This document shows, piece by piece, positions 1-9,363 of a DNA stretch of 64,000 nt. Location: the NCBI GenBank assembly GCA_963677185.1, contig OY781889.1, positions 1,674,001-1,738,000 of the forward strand, read 5' to 3'. Each line of letters opens with the position of its first letter. The first letter of the stretch is position 1. The stretch comes from G963677185 sp963677185. Lineage in GTDB: Bacteria; Bacillota; Syntrophomonadia; Syntrophomonadales; Syntrophomonadaceae. The notes under the pieces were generated by a model. It did not search any database and was not told the DNA's origin. It saw nothing but the letters and a program-made list of their open reading frames with translations. Both the position numbers and the translations under genes were made by a program.

Positions 1-1
1 T

Positions 2-346
2 AGGCTGGAGAGCGATATTGTCAACCAGATTGTCAAGTTTCAAAGAGACCTGGTGGGCAAGGGGCCGTCAGATGCCAGGGCTTACATCATTGAGGACATG
101 ATAATCCTGCGTTTGAAAGGTGTGTTGACCACTGAAGAGAAGCACCTGTCCAGGACCGAACGGGGGCGGCAGATAGTCAAGCAGATGCGTCACACTCTGC
201 GTGAGACCTTCGCAGCGGAAGAAGAAGCCATCATTGGCCAGATCACAGATTGCGAGGTTATAAGCAGCCACAGCGATGTCAGCACCAAAACCGGGGAGCG
301 GGTGGAAATCTTTATCCTGGATAAAAAGCTGGTATTTACCGGCTAA
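2..346 (+). CDS. DUF2294 / MpsC-family protein, 5' truncated
   Basis: The frame is open from the first bases of the window, so the true start lies upstream; a GTG at 53 is internal. The visible product (about 114 residues) matches the DUF2294 family (Pfam PF10057), now linked to MpsC of the staphylococcal membrane-potential generating system: a G-(R/K)-GP segment, YIIEDMIILRLKGVLT, a TxxE...L..T..GR stretch and the closing S.H.D.ST.TGERV.IF.LD pattern. No membrane segment is seen. The family is short (about 115 aa), so only a few residues are missing. The biochemical role is not established; the MpsC link is family knowledge, and no mpsA or mpsB gene is visible in the window. Confidence 0.8.
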   Translation, partial: RLESDIVNQIVKFQRDLVGKGPSDARAYIIEDMIILRLKGVLTTEEKHLSRTERGRQIVKQMRHTLRETFAAEEEAIIGQITDCEVISSHSDVSTKTGERVEIFILDKKLVFTG

Positions 347-648
347 TCAGCTATTGTAATAGATGATAAAATAAATATAAAGGAATGACTGTTAAAACAG
401 GAACCTGGCACCAGCGTTCTACAAGGCGAGCCGGTTCGGAACAGGACCCCGGCGGTCGGGTTTTGAACAGGATACGGGACAGGGGGTTTGGGTTCAGCTA
501 TAACAGGTCATAAGACTAGAAGAGTGTAAGTCTGTTTTCAGGACTGTCATTAGGCTAGCTGTTAACCGGTTGTTTTAAGAATGATAACCGCTGCGGCTGG
601 CTTTTCATTTTCTGCCGCAAGCCAATGACATGAGGGGGCATATATTCT
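347..648. other. Intergenic region before kimA-like gene
   Basis: About 300 bp with no convincing gene. Because KimA genes in Bacillus are controlled by a c-di-AMP (ydaO) riboswitch, I looked for its conserved blocks here and did not recognise them. The only clear signal is the ribosome site GAGGGGG at 632-638 ahead of the GTG start at 649. Confidence 0.5.
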
Positions 649-2571
649 GTGCTGAACAGGCTTAGAAGAATTGTATTTGGCCGTGCGCTAGAATCCTATC
701 GTCTTGCTGATGAAAAATTAAGCGTTTTTTGGGGCTTGCCCGTACTTTCCAGCGATGCCATTTCATCAGTGGCGTATGCGGTGGAGGAAATGCTGTGGAT
801 CCTGGTGCCGGTAATCGGGGCGGCATCGTTTTTATGGATGCCAAGGGTAGCCGGATCTATCATCCTGCTGATGATTGTGCTGATATTTTCCTATCGCCAG
901 GTAGTGGAAGCCTATCCGGGAGGCGGAGGGGCTTACGTTGTAGCTCATGAGAACATGAAGCCGGTATACGGGCTTATTGCCGGTTCGTCATTGATGGTCG
1001 ATTATACTCTTACCGTAGCAGTCAGCATATGCTCCGGCACCGCAGCTATTACATCGGCGGTTCCAGGCCTTTATGACTACCGGGTAGTGATTGCGGTGAT
1101 TATGATTATTCTGGTTGCAGTAGCCAACACCCGTGGCATTCGGGAATCATCCCGTGTTTTCAGTATACCCACCTATGCTTTCGTTCTTTCCGTCATTGCC
1201 TTGATAATAGTCGGGCTGGCCAAGCATGCCAGCGGCGCCAATTTAAGCATGCCCGATCCGGCTTTATCCTCGGTTTCTTTCGGGACAGAGGTGGTTACGA
1301 TCTTCCTGCTGATGAAGGCCTTTTCGTCGGGCTGTGCGGCGGTGACGGGGGTGGAAGCCATCAGCAACGCCGTACCTAATTTCAAGGATCCGGCTCCTCA
1401 TAATGCCAAGATTGCCTATGCTCTGCTGGGCATTGCGGTCACGATCTGCTTCGGCGGCGTAGCCTACCTGGCCCGGATTTACCATGCAGTGCCCAACCCG
1501 GAATTTACGGTTATCGCCCAGATAACTGTCGATATATTCGGCCGTGGCGCGATGTTTTACTTCATGCAGGCCACTACGGCCATCATTTTGATAATGGCGG
1601 CCAATACTGCTTTTGCAGGTTTTCCATCCCTTCTGTCCGTTATTGCCAAGGACCGCTATGTGCCCAGGCAGTTTGCCATGCGCGGTCATCGCCTGAATTT
1701 CAATAATGGAATATCTATTTTGGCTATAGCAGCGCTGGTTCTGGTAATTGTCTTCCAGGCTGACACGCATCTGCTAATTCCGCTTTATGCCATTGGAGTT
1801 TTTTCTTCTTTCACTCTCTCACAAACCGGCATGGTGAAGCACTGGATGAAACTCCGGCCCAGAGGATGGAAGCACCGAGCCTTTATCAACGGTATTGGAG
1901 CGGTGGTAACCGGTATGACCGTCGCCGTTCTGGCTGTTACCAAGTTCATGGACGGGGCCTGGATGGTCCTGGTCATTATTCCGGTATTGATCATGATCAT
2001 GAGAGGCATCAAGCGGCATTATGTAATGATAGCCCGGCAGTTGGACGTTCCGAACAAAACCCTGTCAGAAATCGATCTTATGCCGCAATACAAGCACCAT
2101 GTCATAATTCCGGTGGACAGCCTCAATGCTATGACTCTCAAGGCTCTGCGTTATGCCCGCAGCATGTCGGATTCGGTAGTGGCTTTCCATGTGGAAACTG
2201 AACCAGGGGAAGCCGAAAAGCTGAAGGACAAGTGGAAAAAATTGAATACCGACGTTACTCTGGTAGTCAGACATACTGAATTCCGCGAAGTTGTGGGGCC
2301 GCTGGTGCAATATATCGAATCCAAGGAGCATGCTTCCCAGCCCGGTGATATCATCACCATCCTTTTACCCCAGTTCTTTGTTACCAAATGGTGGCAGAAT
2401 GCGCTGCACAACAACACCAGCCTGTTCATCGCCAATGCCATGTTCAGCCACCGCAACGTGGTTTTATCGGTTTTACCTTTTTACCTGGAAGATTACCAGG
2501 AAAAAATAAAGCAAAAAGAGATAGATTTGCAGAATGAGGCAGGAGAACACTGGCAACCGCCGCTTACTTGA
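649..2571 (+). CDS. KimA-like APC/KUP-superfamily potassium importer
   Basis: A 640-aa integral membrane protein of the APC superfamily that resembles Bacillus KimA (YdaO), a high-affinity proton-coupled K+ importer. Support: an N-terminal LSSDAISSVAYAVEE segment, an AYPGGGGAYVVA..N signature, then GLIAGSSLMVDYTLTVAVS, and about twelve hydrophobic helices up to residue ~450. A soluble C-terminal region (~470-640) has the alpha/beta look of a USP-like domain (HHVIIPVDSLNAMTLKALRYAR). Start is GTG at 649 behind GAGGGGG. KimA is known to be inhibited by c-di-AMP through its cytoplasmic domain; whether this protein is too is inference. A generic amino-acid permease is the alternative. Confidence 0.8.
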   Translation: MLNRLRRIVFGRALESYRLADEKLSVFWGLPVLSSDAISSVAYAVEEMLWILVPVIGAASFLWMPRVAGSIILLMIVLIFSYRQVVEAYPGGGGAYVVAHENMKPVYGLIAGSSLMVDYTLTVAVSICSGTAAITSAVPGLYDYRVVIAVIMIILVAVANTRGIRESSRVFSIPTYAFVLSVIALIIVGLAKHASGANLSMPDPALSSVSFGTEVVTIFLLMKAFSSGCAAVTGVEAISNAVPNFKDPAPHNAKIAYALLGIAVTICFGGVAYLARIYHAVPNPEFTVIAQITVDIFGRGAMFYFMQATTAIILIMAANTAFAGFPSLLSVIAKDRYVPRQFAMRGHRLNFNNGISILAIAALVLVIVFQADTHLLIPLYAIGVFSSFTLSQTGMVKHWMKLRPRGWKHRAFINGIGAVVTGMTVAVLAVTKFMDGAWMVLVIIPVLIMIMRGIKRHYVMIARQLDVPNKTLSEIDLMPQYKHHVIIPVDSLNAMTLKALRYARSMSDSVVAFHVETEPGEAEKLKDKWKKLNTDVTLVVRHTEFREVVGPLVQYIESKEHASQPGDIITILLPQFFVTKWWQNALHNNTSLFIANAMFSHRNVVLSVLPFYLEDYQEKIKQKEIDLQNEAGEHWQPPLT

Positions 2572-2664
2572 GATAAGGCGGGATTTTATTGCTTAAAAGC
2601 CTGAAGTCCGCAACCTGCATACCTTCTTAAGCGTCAGAAGGCAGGAGAGGCGAGGTGATTTTCA

Positions 2665-2967
2665 ATGAGCAAGGCAAAAAAACAGGTTAATATTTCGGTA
2701 TTTTTGGATGACGAGGGCAAGATAAAACAACTGCCATCGCCCAATCGCACCAAAATCCCAGTTCTGGCTTACTTGAGCGGAAGGTTTGAGAAAGGCCGGA
2801 TATACAGCGAAAAGGAAGTCAACGAGATTATCAGCGCCTGGCACACCTTTGGAGACTACTTCATCCTGCGCAGGGAGCTGATTGACCACAATTTTATGGG
2901 ACGCACCGCTAATGGGGCCGAATACTGGGTAGTGGAAACAGAGGAAGAAAGCCCGGGCCAGTCATAA
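2665..2967 (+). CDS. DUF2087 domain protein
   Basis: A 100-aa soluble protein that is essentially one DUF2087 domain (PF09860): FLDDEGKIKQLPS near the N-terminus, a VLAYLSGRFEKGRIYSEKEVNEII helix block, DYFILRRELIDHNFMGRT and the final G.EYWV. In other bacteria the domain occurs alone or fused to ArsR-type HTH domains, so a DNA- or ligand-binding accessory role is possible, but no function is established. Start ATG 2665 has GAGGTGAT six bases upstream. The gene ends 3 bp from the end of the convergent GGDEF/HD-GYP gene, leaving no room for a separate terminator. Confidence 0.8.
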   Translation: MSKAKKQVNISVFLDDEGKIKQLPSPNRTKIPVLAYLSGRFEKGRIYSEKEVNEIISAWHTFGDYFILRRELIDHNFMGRTANGAEYWVVETEEESPGQS

Positions 2968-2970
2968 GCT

Positions 2971-5457
2971 TCAGCCCTGGCTTACTTTGCGCTTTTCGAT
3001 GGTGTAAGGCTCGGCCTTTTCACCGCTACGATACAGATTGATAAATTTTTCGACCAGGCAGGGATCAAATTGCAGCCCGGCGCACCTTTCCAGCTCAGCC
3101 AGTGCGTCTTCGTGGCTCATGGATTTGCGATAGGGGCGGTCACTGACCATGGCGTCATAGGCGTCGGCAATGGCGAGAATCCTGCACTCCAGCGGTATGC
3201 TGGCCTCTTTCAATCCATTGGGATAACCGGAGCCGTCCCACCATTCATGATGTTTGAGTATCCATCCTGCAATCGGAACCAGCTCGGGAACGGCCAGGGC
3301 AATGCGGTGGCCGATTTCGCTATGCTGCTGCATTATGGCCGTTTCTGCAGGAGTCAGGCGGGCCGGCTTGAACAGCACCCGGTCGGGAATCCCAACCTTT
3401 CCTATATCATGGAAACGGGCCAGGAGCCGAAGATCGCGCAGCCTTTCCCGGGGCAAGCCCAACGTAGTGCCCAGTGAGACCACGATATCCTGGAGGCGGT
3501 CTTCATGACCGCTGGTGGCAAAGTCCCGGGCTTCCATGGCCGATGTCAATGCACTAACAATTGAAGCACGGTTGCTCCGTTTGCTGTGCAGTTTTTCCCG
3601 GTACATGCAATTATCGGCTCTCCGGTAAACATCGACCAGGCTTTCCGAAGGATTGTCCTGCACAGCTGAACCAATGGACATGACCAGCGGTATCTGGGGA
3701 TTGAGCTGATTGTACTCGGCGACTGCCTCGCGAATATCGCTGCAGGCTTTTTCAATATCCGAGGGTTCCTGGCCGGGCAGAACCATGGCGAATTCGTCAC
3801 CGCCGATCCGGGCCAGTATTCCCTTTTCCGGGATGCAATAACCCAGCACCTCTGCGGCTTGAACCAGCAACTGGTCTCCGGCGCTATGACCCAGTGTATC
3901 ATTGATAAATTTTAAGCCATCCAGATCGCATACGATTATTCCGGCGGTCGAGCATGCAGCGACGCTCATTTCCTTAAGGCAGCTTTCATAATGAGTGCGG
4001 TTGAAAACCCCGGTAAGTGAATCGTGGCTGCTTACGTATATCAGGTGCTCCTCGGCTTTCTTACGCACGGTTATATCATCAGCCAGGATAACCCCGCCTG
4101 CGGGCTGGCCGTCCACCAGGATCCGGGAAGCGTTTATCCGCACCAGCATTGGATCCCCGGCTTTATTGAGCACTGGTACTTCAAAGGCGGCTATGGGACC
4201 CTGGTTAAGGTACAGGTCGATCATCTGCAGCAATTTCTGCTTGTGGGCTGGCACGATAAATTCATACAAATGCCTTCCCAGAAGCTCATTCGGCTCATAT
4301 CCCCAGAAATCCCGTGATCTCTGGTTGACATAGATGATCCGCCCGTCCTCATTATATGAGATAAAGAGCTCGCTTAGATTGTCGAGCAGTGTGTTCAGAT
4401 AGAGCACCTGGTTCTGGAGGTCAATCTGGGCTTCTTCCATGTCCTCCAGCACATGATTGATGCCGGCAGCCAGCGCCGATAGTTCGTCTCTTCCGCCTAC
4501 TGGCACCCGAAGCCGCAAATCGTTCCCGGCAGGAATTTCTTTTACGACCCTGCTGATGCCCATTAACCTGAACAGGACCAGCCTGCTCACTAAAAATACT
4601 ATTGCCAATCCGCTAAGGAGGATAACTCCCACCATAATCAGGATAAAAGTGCTCATGAACTGGTAGTTCTGTTGATGCATATCGCGGTTCGCCACTACCT
4701 GGACTTCGATGGAGTCTTTTCCAAAGACATCAGGAAGCACGGTATAACCGGCAATGGTTCGTTCATCGACAATCGCTGTCTGTATGCCCTGGGCCGACGG
4801 CTCAATTGCCGAAGAGTATGAAGAAGTGCTTACGGGGCCGATCGTTACTGAAAGGCGGGTTATCTCATTCAGATATGCTATTTCATCAGCGTTCAGGTAC
4901 CGGCCCATAATCAACGTGCCGTGGGGAGGACCCGTGTACTGGCTGGTGATAATTGGACAGGCTGAAACCATCAGGGGGCCGTCAGGCATCATGACGATTC
5001 CATTTACATCTGTTTCCGGTGATGAAATCTTTACAAGAGGGCTTCCCGAGGCTATTAAGGTTTCAATACCGTCAGGAGGTTGCATTTCGATCCCGTTCTG
5101 GCGATCGAATGCCCGGGCCATGAGCAGTTGCCCGTTGTCGTCGGTAATAATAGCCAGGTCTATATCCAGGTTCTTAAAAGTGGGCAGTACATAATTTGAA
5201 GTTATATAATCCTGGTTGCCATGCTGGGCAAAAAAGTATGTATCATTCCAGGAAGCATAGTCCCTGGTGCTGGAGCACAGTTCGTCATTTTCAAGCTTGA
5301 TGTTGTCCAATGCCCGCTGGACGTTTTGGCGGGTTTCGCTGCTCTCAATCTCGCTAAAAGTCCGGTTTAATATGTAAGTCGACAAAACATAAAGCGTTAT
5401 CGCCGAAAGCGATACGATCAACCCAATAGCCAGGTATGTCTTGGTGCGCAAACCCAT
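2971..5457 (-). CDS. Membrane sensor: CHASE4-HAMP-PAS-GGDEF-HD-GYP
   Basis: An 828-aa bifunctional c-di-GMP protein. A first membrane helix (6-28) and a second (268-292) bracket a CHASE4-type periplasmic sensor with its YASWNDTYFF signature (67-76). HAMP follows at ~293-345, PAS at ~355-470, GGDEF at ~480-635 and HD-GYP at ~640-810. The cyclase motif IGGDEF (551-556) is intact, but the RxxD inhibitory site five residues upstream is absent (PEKG there). The phosphodiesterase has H683-D684 and the HHE..DGSGYP motif (736-746). Both activities therefore look possible, switched by an extracellular ligand, without classic product inhibition. Which one dominates cannot be read from sequence. ATG start; about 260 bp separate it from the next minus-strand gene upstream. 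Confidence 0.93.
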   Translation of the reverse strand: MGLRTKTYLAIGLIVSLSAITLYVLSTYILNRTFSEIESSETRQNVQRALDNIKLENDELCSSTRDYASWNDTYFFAQHGNQDYITSNYVLPTFKNLDIDLAIITDDNGQLLMARAFDRQNGIEMQPPDGIETLIASGSPLVKISSPETDVNGIVMMPDGPLMVSACPIITSQYTGPPHGTLIMGRYLNADEIAYLNEITRLSVTIGPVSTSSYSSAIEPSAQGIQTAIVDERTIAGYTVLPDVFGKDSIEVQVVANRDMHQQNYQFMSTFILIMVGVILLSGLAIVFLVSRLVLFRLMGISRVVKEIPAGNDLRLRVPVGGRDELSALAAGINHVLEDMEEAQIDLQNQVLYLNTLLDNLSELFISYNEDGRIIYVNQRSRDFWGYEPNELLGRHLYEFIVPAHKQKLLQMIDLYLNQGPIAAFEVPVLNKAGDPMLVRINASRILVDGQPAGGVILADDITVRKKAEEHLIYVSSHDSLTGVFNRTHYESCLKEMSVAACSTAGIIVCDLDGLKFINDTLGHSAGDQLLVQAAEVLGYCIPEKGILARIGGDEFAMVLPGQEPSDIEKACSDIREAVAEYNQLNPQIPLVMSIGSAVQDNPSESLVDVYRRADNCMYREKLHSKRSNRASIVSALTSAMEARDFATSGHEDRLQDIVVSLGTTLGLPRERLRDLRLLARFHDIGKVGIPDRVLFKPARLTPAETAIMQQHSEIGHRIALAVPELVPIAGWILKHHEWWDGSGYPNGLKEASIPLECRILAIADAYDAMVSDRPYRKSMSHEDALAELERCAGLQFDPCLVEKFINLYRSGEKAEPYTIEKRKVSQG

Positions 5458-5715
5458 TTAATTACCCCCACAGCTTAGCAATTGGCAATAACCAGTAAAT
5501 GATATGGAGTTCGATTCCTGATAACAATTTACAACAATATGCGAGGGACAGCACTCACAATGCGTCATGCAAAAGTACTGAAACGTATTAATTTATTGTA
5601 CATTTAAGGGAAGAACATATACAAGGGTATGCGCTATACTTCACAATGTGCAAAAAACGCCAACCAAACTGAAATAACTGGAATCAGGGAGACGGTTTGA
5701 AAACGATAGAAACGT

Positions 5716-6696
5716 TCAGCTTTTATGCCGGTAGTAAATAATATCTGCACGGGTTTCCCGCTCCAGATCTCCATTCGACTCTAAATAGCGCAAATGGGCG
5801 ATGGCTTCGCCGATGGCAAACCATTTCTGGGCGGGAGGGAAGCTTTCCCAGTCTGCACAGTCCAGATCCCAGCTCATGCGGGAAGCAACGTCATAGGCAT
5901 GGAAAGATTGCCCGCCCAGGATTTGCCTGATTTCTTCCAGGCGGTGCCGGTGGTGGGAGATTAGCTGGTCGATGCGGGTTCCCATATCACTTATAAGATT
6001 GCGGTGGCCGGGCAACACCAGGTTTACATCAAGCTGGCGAACCTTTTCCAGGCTGGCCAGATAATCCTGCAGGGGATTCAAATGGTCGTAAAAGCATTCG
6101 ATATTAGGGGTTATATCGCCCAGGATATGGTCGCCGGATATTAGCAGCCGGTGTCCGGCATCGTATAGACAGGTGTGGCCCGGTGAATGTCCGGGGGTGG
6201 AGACGCAGCGCAAGTGGTAATCTCCGCATTCAAGAAAATCGCCATCATGCAGAAACTCAACCGTAAACTGGTCAGGAGCCTTGAACCTGTATCCGGGATG
6301 GGCCTGAACAGCGGTCTGGAGCTTTACGGGCGGGAAGCCGTTGACGGCGGCGCAGGCCACGTAATCGTCCCAGCCCAGCCAGCCGGCAATGCGCTCTCCG
6401 TCGGCCTGGCCGATCAGGAAGCGGGCCGGAGCATGGCCTTCTTCCGCCCATCGCCACATCAAGCCAATATGATCGGCGTGCAGATGCGTGGCTATGAACC
6501 AGCAACTCCGCAAATCGATCCCGATGCTTTGCAAGCCCCTTTTAACAGCCTGGTCGCATTCCTCCCGGTTCAGACCGGCATCAATAATCAAGGAATGATC
6601 TTCGCCGCGAATTATATATGAATTAATACTGCGCAGAGGATTGCCGGTCAAAGGGACTTCCAGCCGATACAATCCCGGCATGATTTCGTCAGGCAT
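5716..6696 (-). CDS. MBL-fold metallo-hydrolase
   Basis: A 326-aa soluble metallo-beta-lactamase-fold hydrolase. The metal site is visible as THLHADH (residues 70-76), followed by STPGHSPGHTC, LISGDHILGD and LPGHRNL, the order expected for glyoxalase-II-like members. The C-terminal ~90 residues (RIDQLISHHRHRLEEIRQIL... AIAHLRYLESNGDLERE) form the helical winged tail found in the LACTB2-like/YycJ-unlike group. The substrate (thioester, phosphoester or RNA) cannot be read from sequence. Single gene on the minus strand; 147 bp separate it from the UbiB-like gene. Confidence 0.88.
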   Translation of the reverse strand: MPDEIMPGLYRLEVPLTGNPLRSINSYIIRGEDHSLIIDAGLNREECDQAVKRGLQSIGIDLRSCWFIATHLHADHIGLMWRWAEEGHAPARFLIGQADGERIAGWLGWDDYVACAAVNGFPPVKLQTAVQAHPGYRFKAPDQFTVEFLHDGDFLECGDYHLRCVSTPGHSPGHTCLYDAGHRLLISGDHILGDITPNIECFYDHLNPLQDYLASLEKVRQLDVNLVLPGHRNLISDMGTRIDQLISHHRHRLEEIRQILGGQSFHAYDVASRMSWDLDCADWESFPPAQKWFAIGEAIAHLRYLESNGDLERETRADIIYYRHKS

Positions 6697-6843
6697 GTGG
6701 TTTCTCCTGTGCTCTGGAATTCAACGGTTGCAGGGGAACGAGGAAAATCTATAATAATTGTAACACGGATTCAAATTGTCCCTGATCAGCTGGCGTTGCA
6801 GTGCGTTGCGCCTATCGGTGCTATTTCAAAAGGAATGTGATTC

Positions 6844-8505
6844 TTATAGGCGGCGGCCGGATACAAAAAAGGAATACAGTCCGATGAGCATAATTCCGCC
6901 GGCCGTGGCCATCAGGATAATATTAAGATGTTCAGAGGGATGATCGGCCCCCAAAAGGAGCAGGGCAATGCTGATCAGGCCGCCGGCGATGATCAGGCTG
7001 GCGCTGATGCGGTTGGCCAGCTGGGTCAGCTTGGCCTGGGTTTGCGCTTTGATTTCGACCTCGTGAGAGAGCTTCAGCTTGCCGGAACCGGCTTCGCGGA
7101 AAAAGCTGTTAATATTCTTGGGCATGGCCAGCAGGGGCTTAATATCCCGGTAAAAGCTTCTTTTGGCCATTTTCTTGATTTCGTCAGTATTGAGCCGTTC
7201 CTTCAGAACCATGTCTACAACCGGTTTGGCCGCTTCCGAGAAATTAAACCCGGGATCGAGCTTTTTGCCCACTCCTTCGACGGTGATCATGGCTTTCATC
7301 AGCGCGGTCAGGTATTTAGGCAGGCGCACCTGGTAGCGAAAAGACAGCTGCATTATATCCTCGCGTAAACGGTTCATATTAATGTTGCCCATGCTGGATG
7401 AATAGACCCGGTCGGTCAAATCGTAGAAATCGGCCTCGAAGTCGTCCAGCGGCATTTGATCGTTGATAATTCCCATATCATAAAGGGCGCTTAAAGACTG
7501 ATCCGGGTTATGATTGTCAATGCCCATCAGCAGCGCGCCCACGCTGATCAGGCGGCTGCCGGTCAGAGAGCCGGTTTCTCCGAAGTCAATGAAAGCAATG
7601 CGGTCTTCATCCAGGATCAGCATATTTCCGGGATGAGGATCGGCCTGAAAAAAACCGTGGACCATCACCTGGGTTAAAAAGGCCTTGGTACCGATGAGGG
7701 ACAGCTTGCTGCGATTCCAGCCCCGGGCCTCTATAGTGGCCAAATCGCTGAGCTTAACCCCGCTAATGTATTCTTCGGTCAGTACCCGGCCGGTGGTGTA
7801 TTCCCAGTAGAGCTTGGGAATAATCACATGGGGATCATCCACGAAATTATTGTACATGCGTTCAGTGTTCTTGGCTTCACGCGAATAGTCCAGGGATTCG
7901 CGAAACATCTTCGCATAATCTTCCACGATATCGGCAATTCCAATGCGAGCCGCATCAGGCGAGTACTTCTCTATCATCCGGGCCAGATCTTCGAGAATTT
8001 CCAGGTCATTGAAAACCTGTTCCTCTATATTGGGACGCTGAACCTTGATTATGACCTCTTCGCCACTGTGCAGCCGGGCTTTGTGAACCTGGCCGATGGA
8101 AGCCGCCGCCAGCGGCTCCGGATTGATTTCGGCAAAGACTATACCGGGATCGCCGAGTTCCTGGCTTATCTGGGCCTGCACCTGTTCGAAAGGAAATGGC
8201 AGGACCTTGTCCTGCAGGGTCTCCAGTTCTTCGATGAATTCCGGCGGGAGGATGTCCGGCCGGGTGCTGAGCAGCTGGCCGAACTTGACAAAGGTAGGCC
8301 CCAGTTCCATCAAGGCGTTTTTAAGCTTGTCAGCCACGCAATAATCGGGTTCCCGCTCGCACTTTTGCAGCGAATACACAGTTCCTGCCGGGATCATTTT
8401 TCCCAAGCCCATGCGGTGAATGAAATAACCCAGGCCGTGTTTTAGAAAAACCCGGATAATTTGCCGGTAGCGGCGCATATGCCGTATGTTGCGAAATATG
8501 TTCAT
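6844..8505 (-). CDS. ABC1/UbiB (AarF) family atypical kinase
   Basis: A ~553-aa protein of the ABC1/ADCK/UbiB family. The family-specific KxGQ motif is in GPTFVKFGQLLSTRPDILP, the alanine-rich nucleotide loop in AAASIGQVHKA, then a QADPHPGN catalytic segment and a DFGETG metal motif. Two hydrophobic helices end the chain (ISASLIIAGGLISIALLLLG and IILMATAGGIMLIGLYSFF), the typical membrane anchor. Family members support isoprenoid-quinone synthesis or lipid handling; no quinone genes lie nearby, so the substrate is unknown. I prefer the ATG at 8505, downstream of GGAGGAG at about 8521-8527, over the longer frame from 8553 that runs upstream through that site. Confidence 0.9.
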   Translation of the reverse strand: MNIFRNIRHMRRYRQIIRVFLKHGLGYFIHRMGLGKMIPAGTVYSLQKCEREPDYCVADKLKNALMELGPTFVKFGQLLSTRPDILPPEFIEELETLQDKVLPFPFEQVQAQISQELGDPGIVFAEINPEPLAAASIGQVHKARLHSGEEVIIKVQRPNIEEQVFNDLEILEDLARMIEKYSPDAARIGIADIVEDYAKMFRESLDYSREAKNTERMYNNFVDDPHVIIPKLYWEYTTGRVLTEEYISGVKLSDLATIEARGWNRSKLSLIGTKAFLTQVMVHGFFQADPHPGNMLILDEDRIAFIDFGETGSLTGSRLISVGALLMGIDNHNPDQSLSALYDMGIINDQMPLDDFEADFYDLTDRVYSSSMGNINMNRLREDIMQLSFRYQVRLPKYLTALMKAMITVEGVGKKLDPGFNFSEAAKPVVDMVLKERLNTDEIKKMAKRSFYRDIKPLLAMPKNINSFFREAGSGKLKLSHEVEIKAQTQAKLTQLANRISASLIIAGGLISIALLLLGADHPSEHLNIILMATAGGIMLIGLYSFFVSGRRL

Positions 8506-8718
8506 ATGTTTTACTATTTCTCCTCCAACGGATCTCGCTGTGCGGCATTCCAAACGTCAGGATCACCGAATGCCACTATATATTGCTTCCATTCTATCGT
8601 AAAAAGCGGGGATGTTTTGTTGAAACATGGGAATTGCGGTTTCGTCTCCTGACCCGCCAGGTTATTAAAGGAGAAGAAAGCAACTTTCCCACGTATTAAC
8701 ATGGCATTTCTTTGCATA

Positions 8719-8772
8719 TTAATCCATTTTTAACCTCGGGATAACGGGGCACTAACATTTCTTGTTTATTAT
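8719..8772 (+). promoter_or_regulatory. Pho-box-like promoter of the NapH-like cassette
   Basis: Four five-base units at exact 11-bp steps: TTAAT 8719, TTAAC 8730, ATAAC 8741, CTAAC 8752. Ten bases after the last unit is a -10 box TATTAT (8767-8772), and no -35 hexamer is evident. This is the layout of PhoP/PhoB (OmpR-family) activated promoters, where the regulator replaces -35 contacts. The same geometry occurs at 48105-48158 (minus) and 60050-60103 (plus). The regulator is inferred. Confidence 0.6.
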
Positions 8773-8799
8773 GACTTCAAGGAAAAGGAGGTGTTTCAG

Positions 8800-9357
8800 G
8801 TGACCGTTTTATATCGGCGTGAATGGATGATAGGAATAATCCTGCTGGCCGTCTTTGCTGTGTTTGCGATGAGCGGTCCGGCCCTGGCCGCGCAAAGCTG
8901 CCCTAAAGGAAAAGTAAACTGCCAGGAGCATTGCCGGGATTGGGTGGACAACAACGGCAATGGCATTTGCGACAAGTCGGAATCGGGCAGCACGAGCAAA
9001 TCAAACAGTACAAACAGCACTAATACCACCAGCAATACAAATCCGAACCAGAACAATACGCAGTCAAAATCAAGCACGACCACTCAGTCAACCAACCAGT
9101 CGAGTAGCCAGAATGCCAGCAGTGCATCTAATTCTGGCAGCACAGTTACAAGCAATTCCACGGGAAGTCAGAACAATGGTTCAAACAATACCCAGAATGC
9201 CAAATCGTCAAGCGCCAGCAGTCCTGCGGCTGAAAATAGCCTGAATGGAACCGCTGCCGCTGGAATTATCAACAATGCCGTTGCCATACTCGGGGCAGTG
9301 ATTATACTGGTGCTGGCCGGTGGAGTATACCTGGGCAGAATATCCAGGAAAGAGTGA
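8800..9357 (+). CDS. Secreted/anchored Cys-motif protein with Ser/Asn-rich linker
   Basis: About 185 aa. The first GTG (8791) lies inside the AAGGAGG site, so GTG 8800 is the likely start. A signal-type segment (~10-30, ending in ALA) is followed by a small Cys region (C34, C41, C45, C57) holding DNNGNGICD, which resembles a calcium-binding loop. Then comes ~90 residues of Ser/Thr/Asn/Gln-rich linker and a C-terminal helix (AVAILGAVIILVLAGGVYLG) with a short basic tail. The layout suggests an extracytoplasmic metal or redox head on a flexible stalk held in the membrane. It sits 6 bp before the polyferredoxin gene, so the two are probably co-transcribed and work together. No family name recognised. 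Confidence 0.75.
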   Translation: MTVLYRREWMIGIILLAVFAVFAMSGPALAAQSCPKGKVNCQEHCRDWVDNNGNGICDKSESGSTSKSNSTNSTNTTSNTNPNQNNTQSKSSTTTQSTNQSSSQNASSASNSGSTVTSNSTGSQNNGSNNTQNAKSSSASSPAAENSLNGTAAAGIINNAVAILGAVIILVLAGGVYLGRISRKE

Positions 9358-9363
9358 TGAATT

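Noticed and set aside
347..648. Possible c-di-AMP (ydaO) riboswitch before the KimA-like gene
   Set aside because: Expected from Bacillus KimA genes, but I could not align the conserved blocks of the motif with this sequence.
7828..8445. 205-codon frame opposite the UbiB-like gene
   Set aside because: Antisense shadow of a conserved kinase; no ribosome site.
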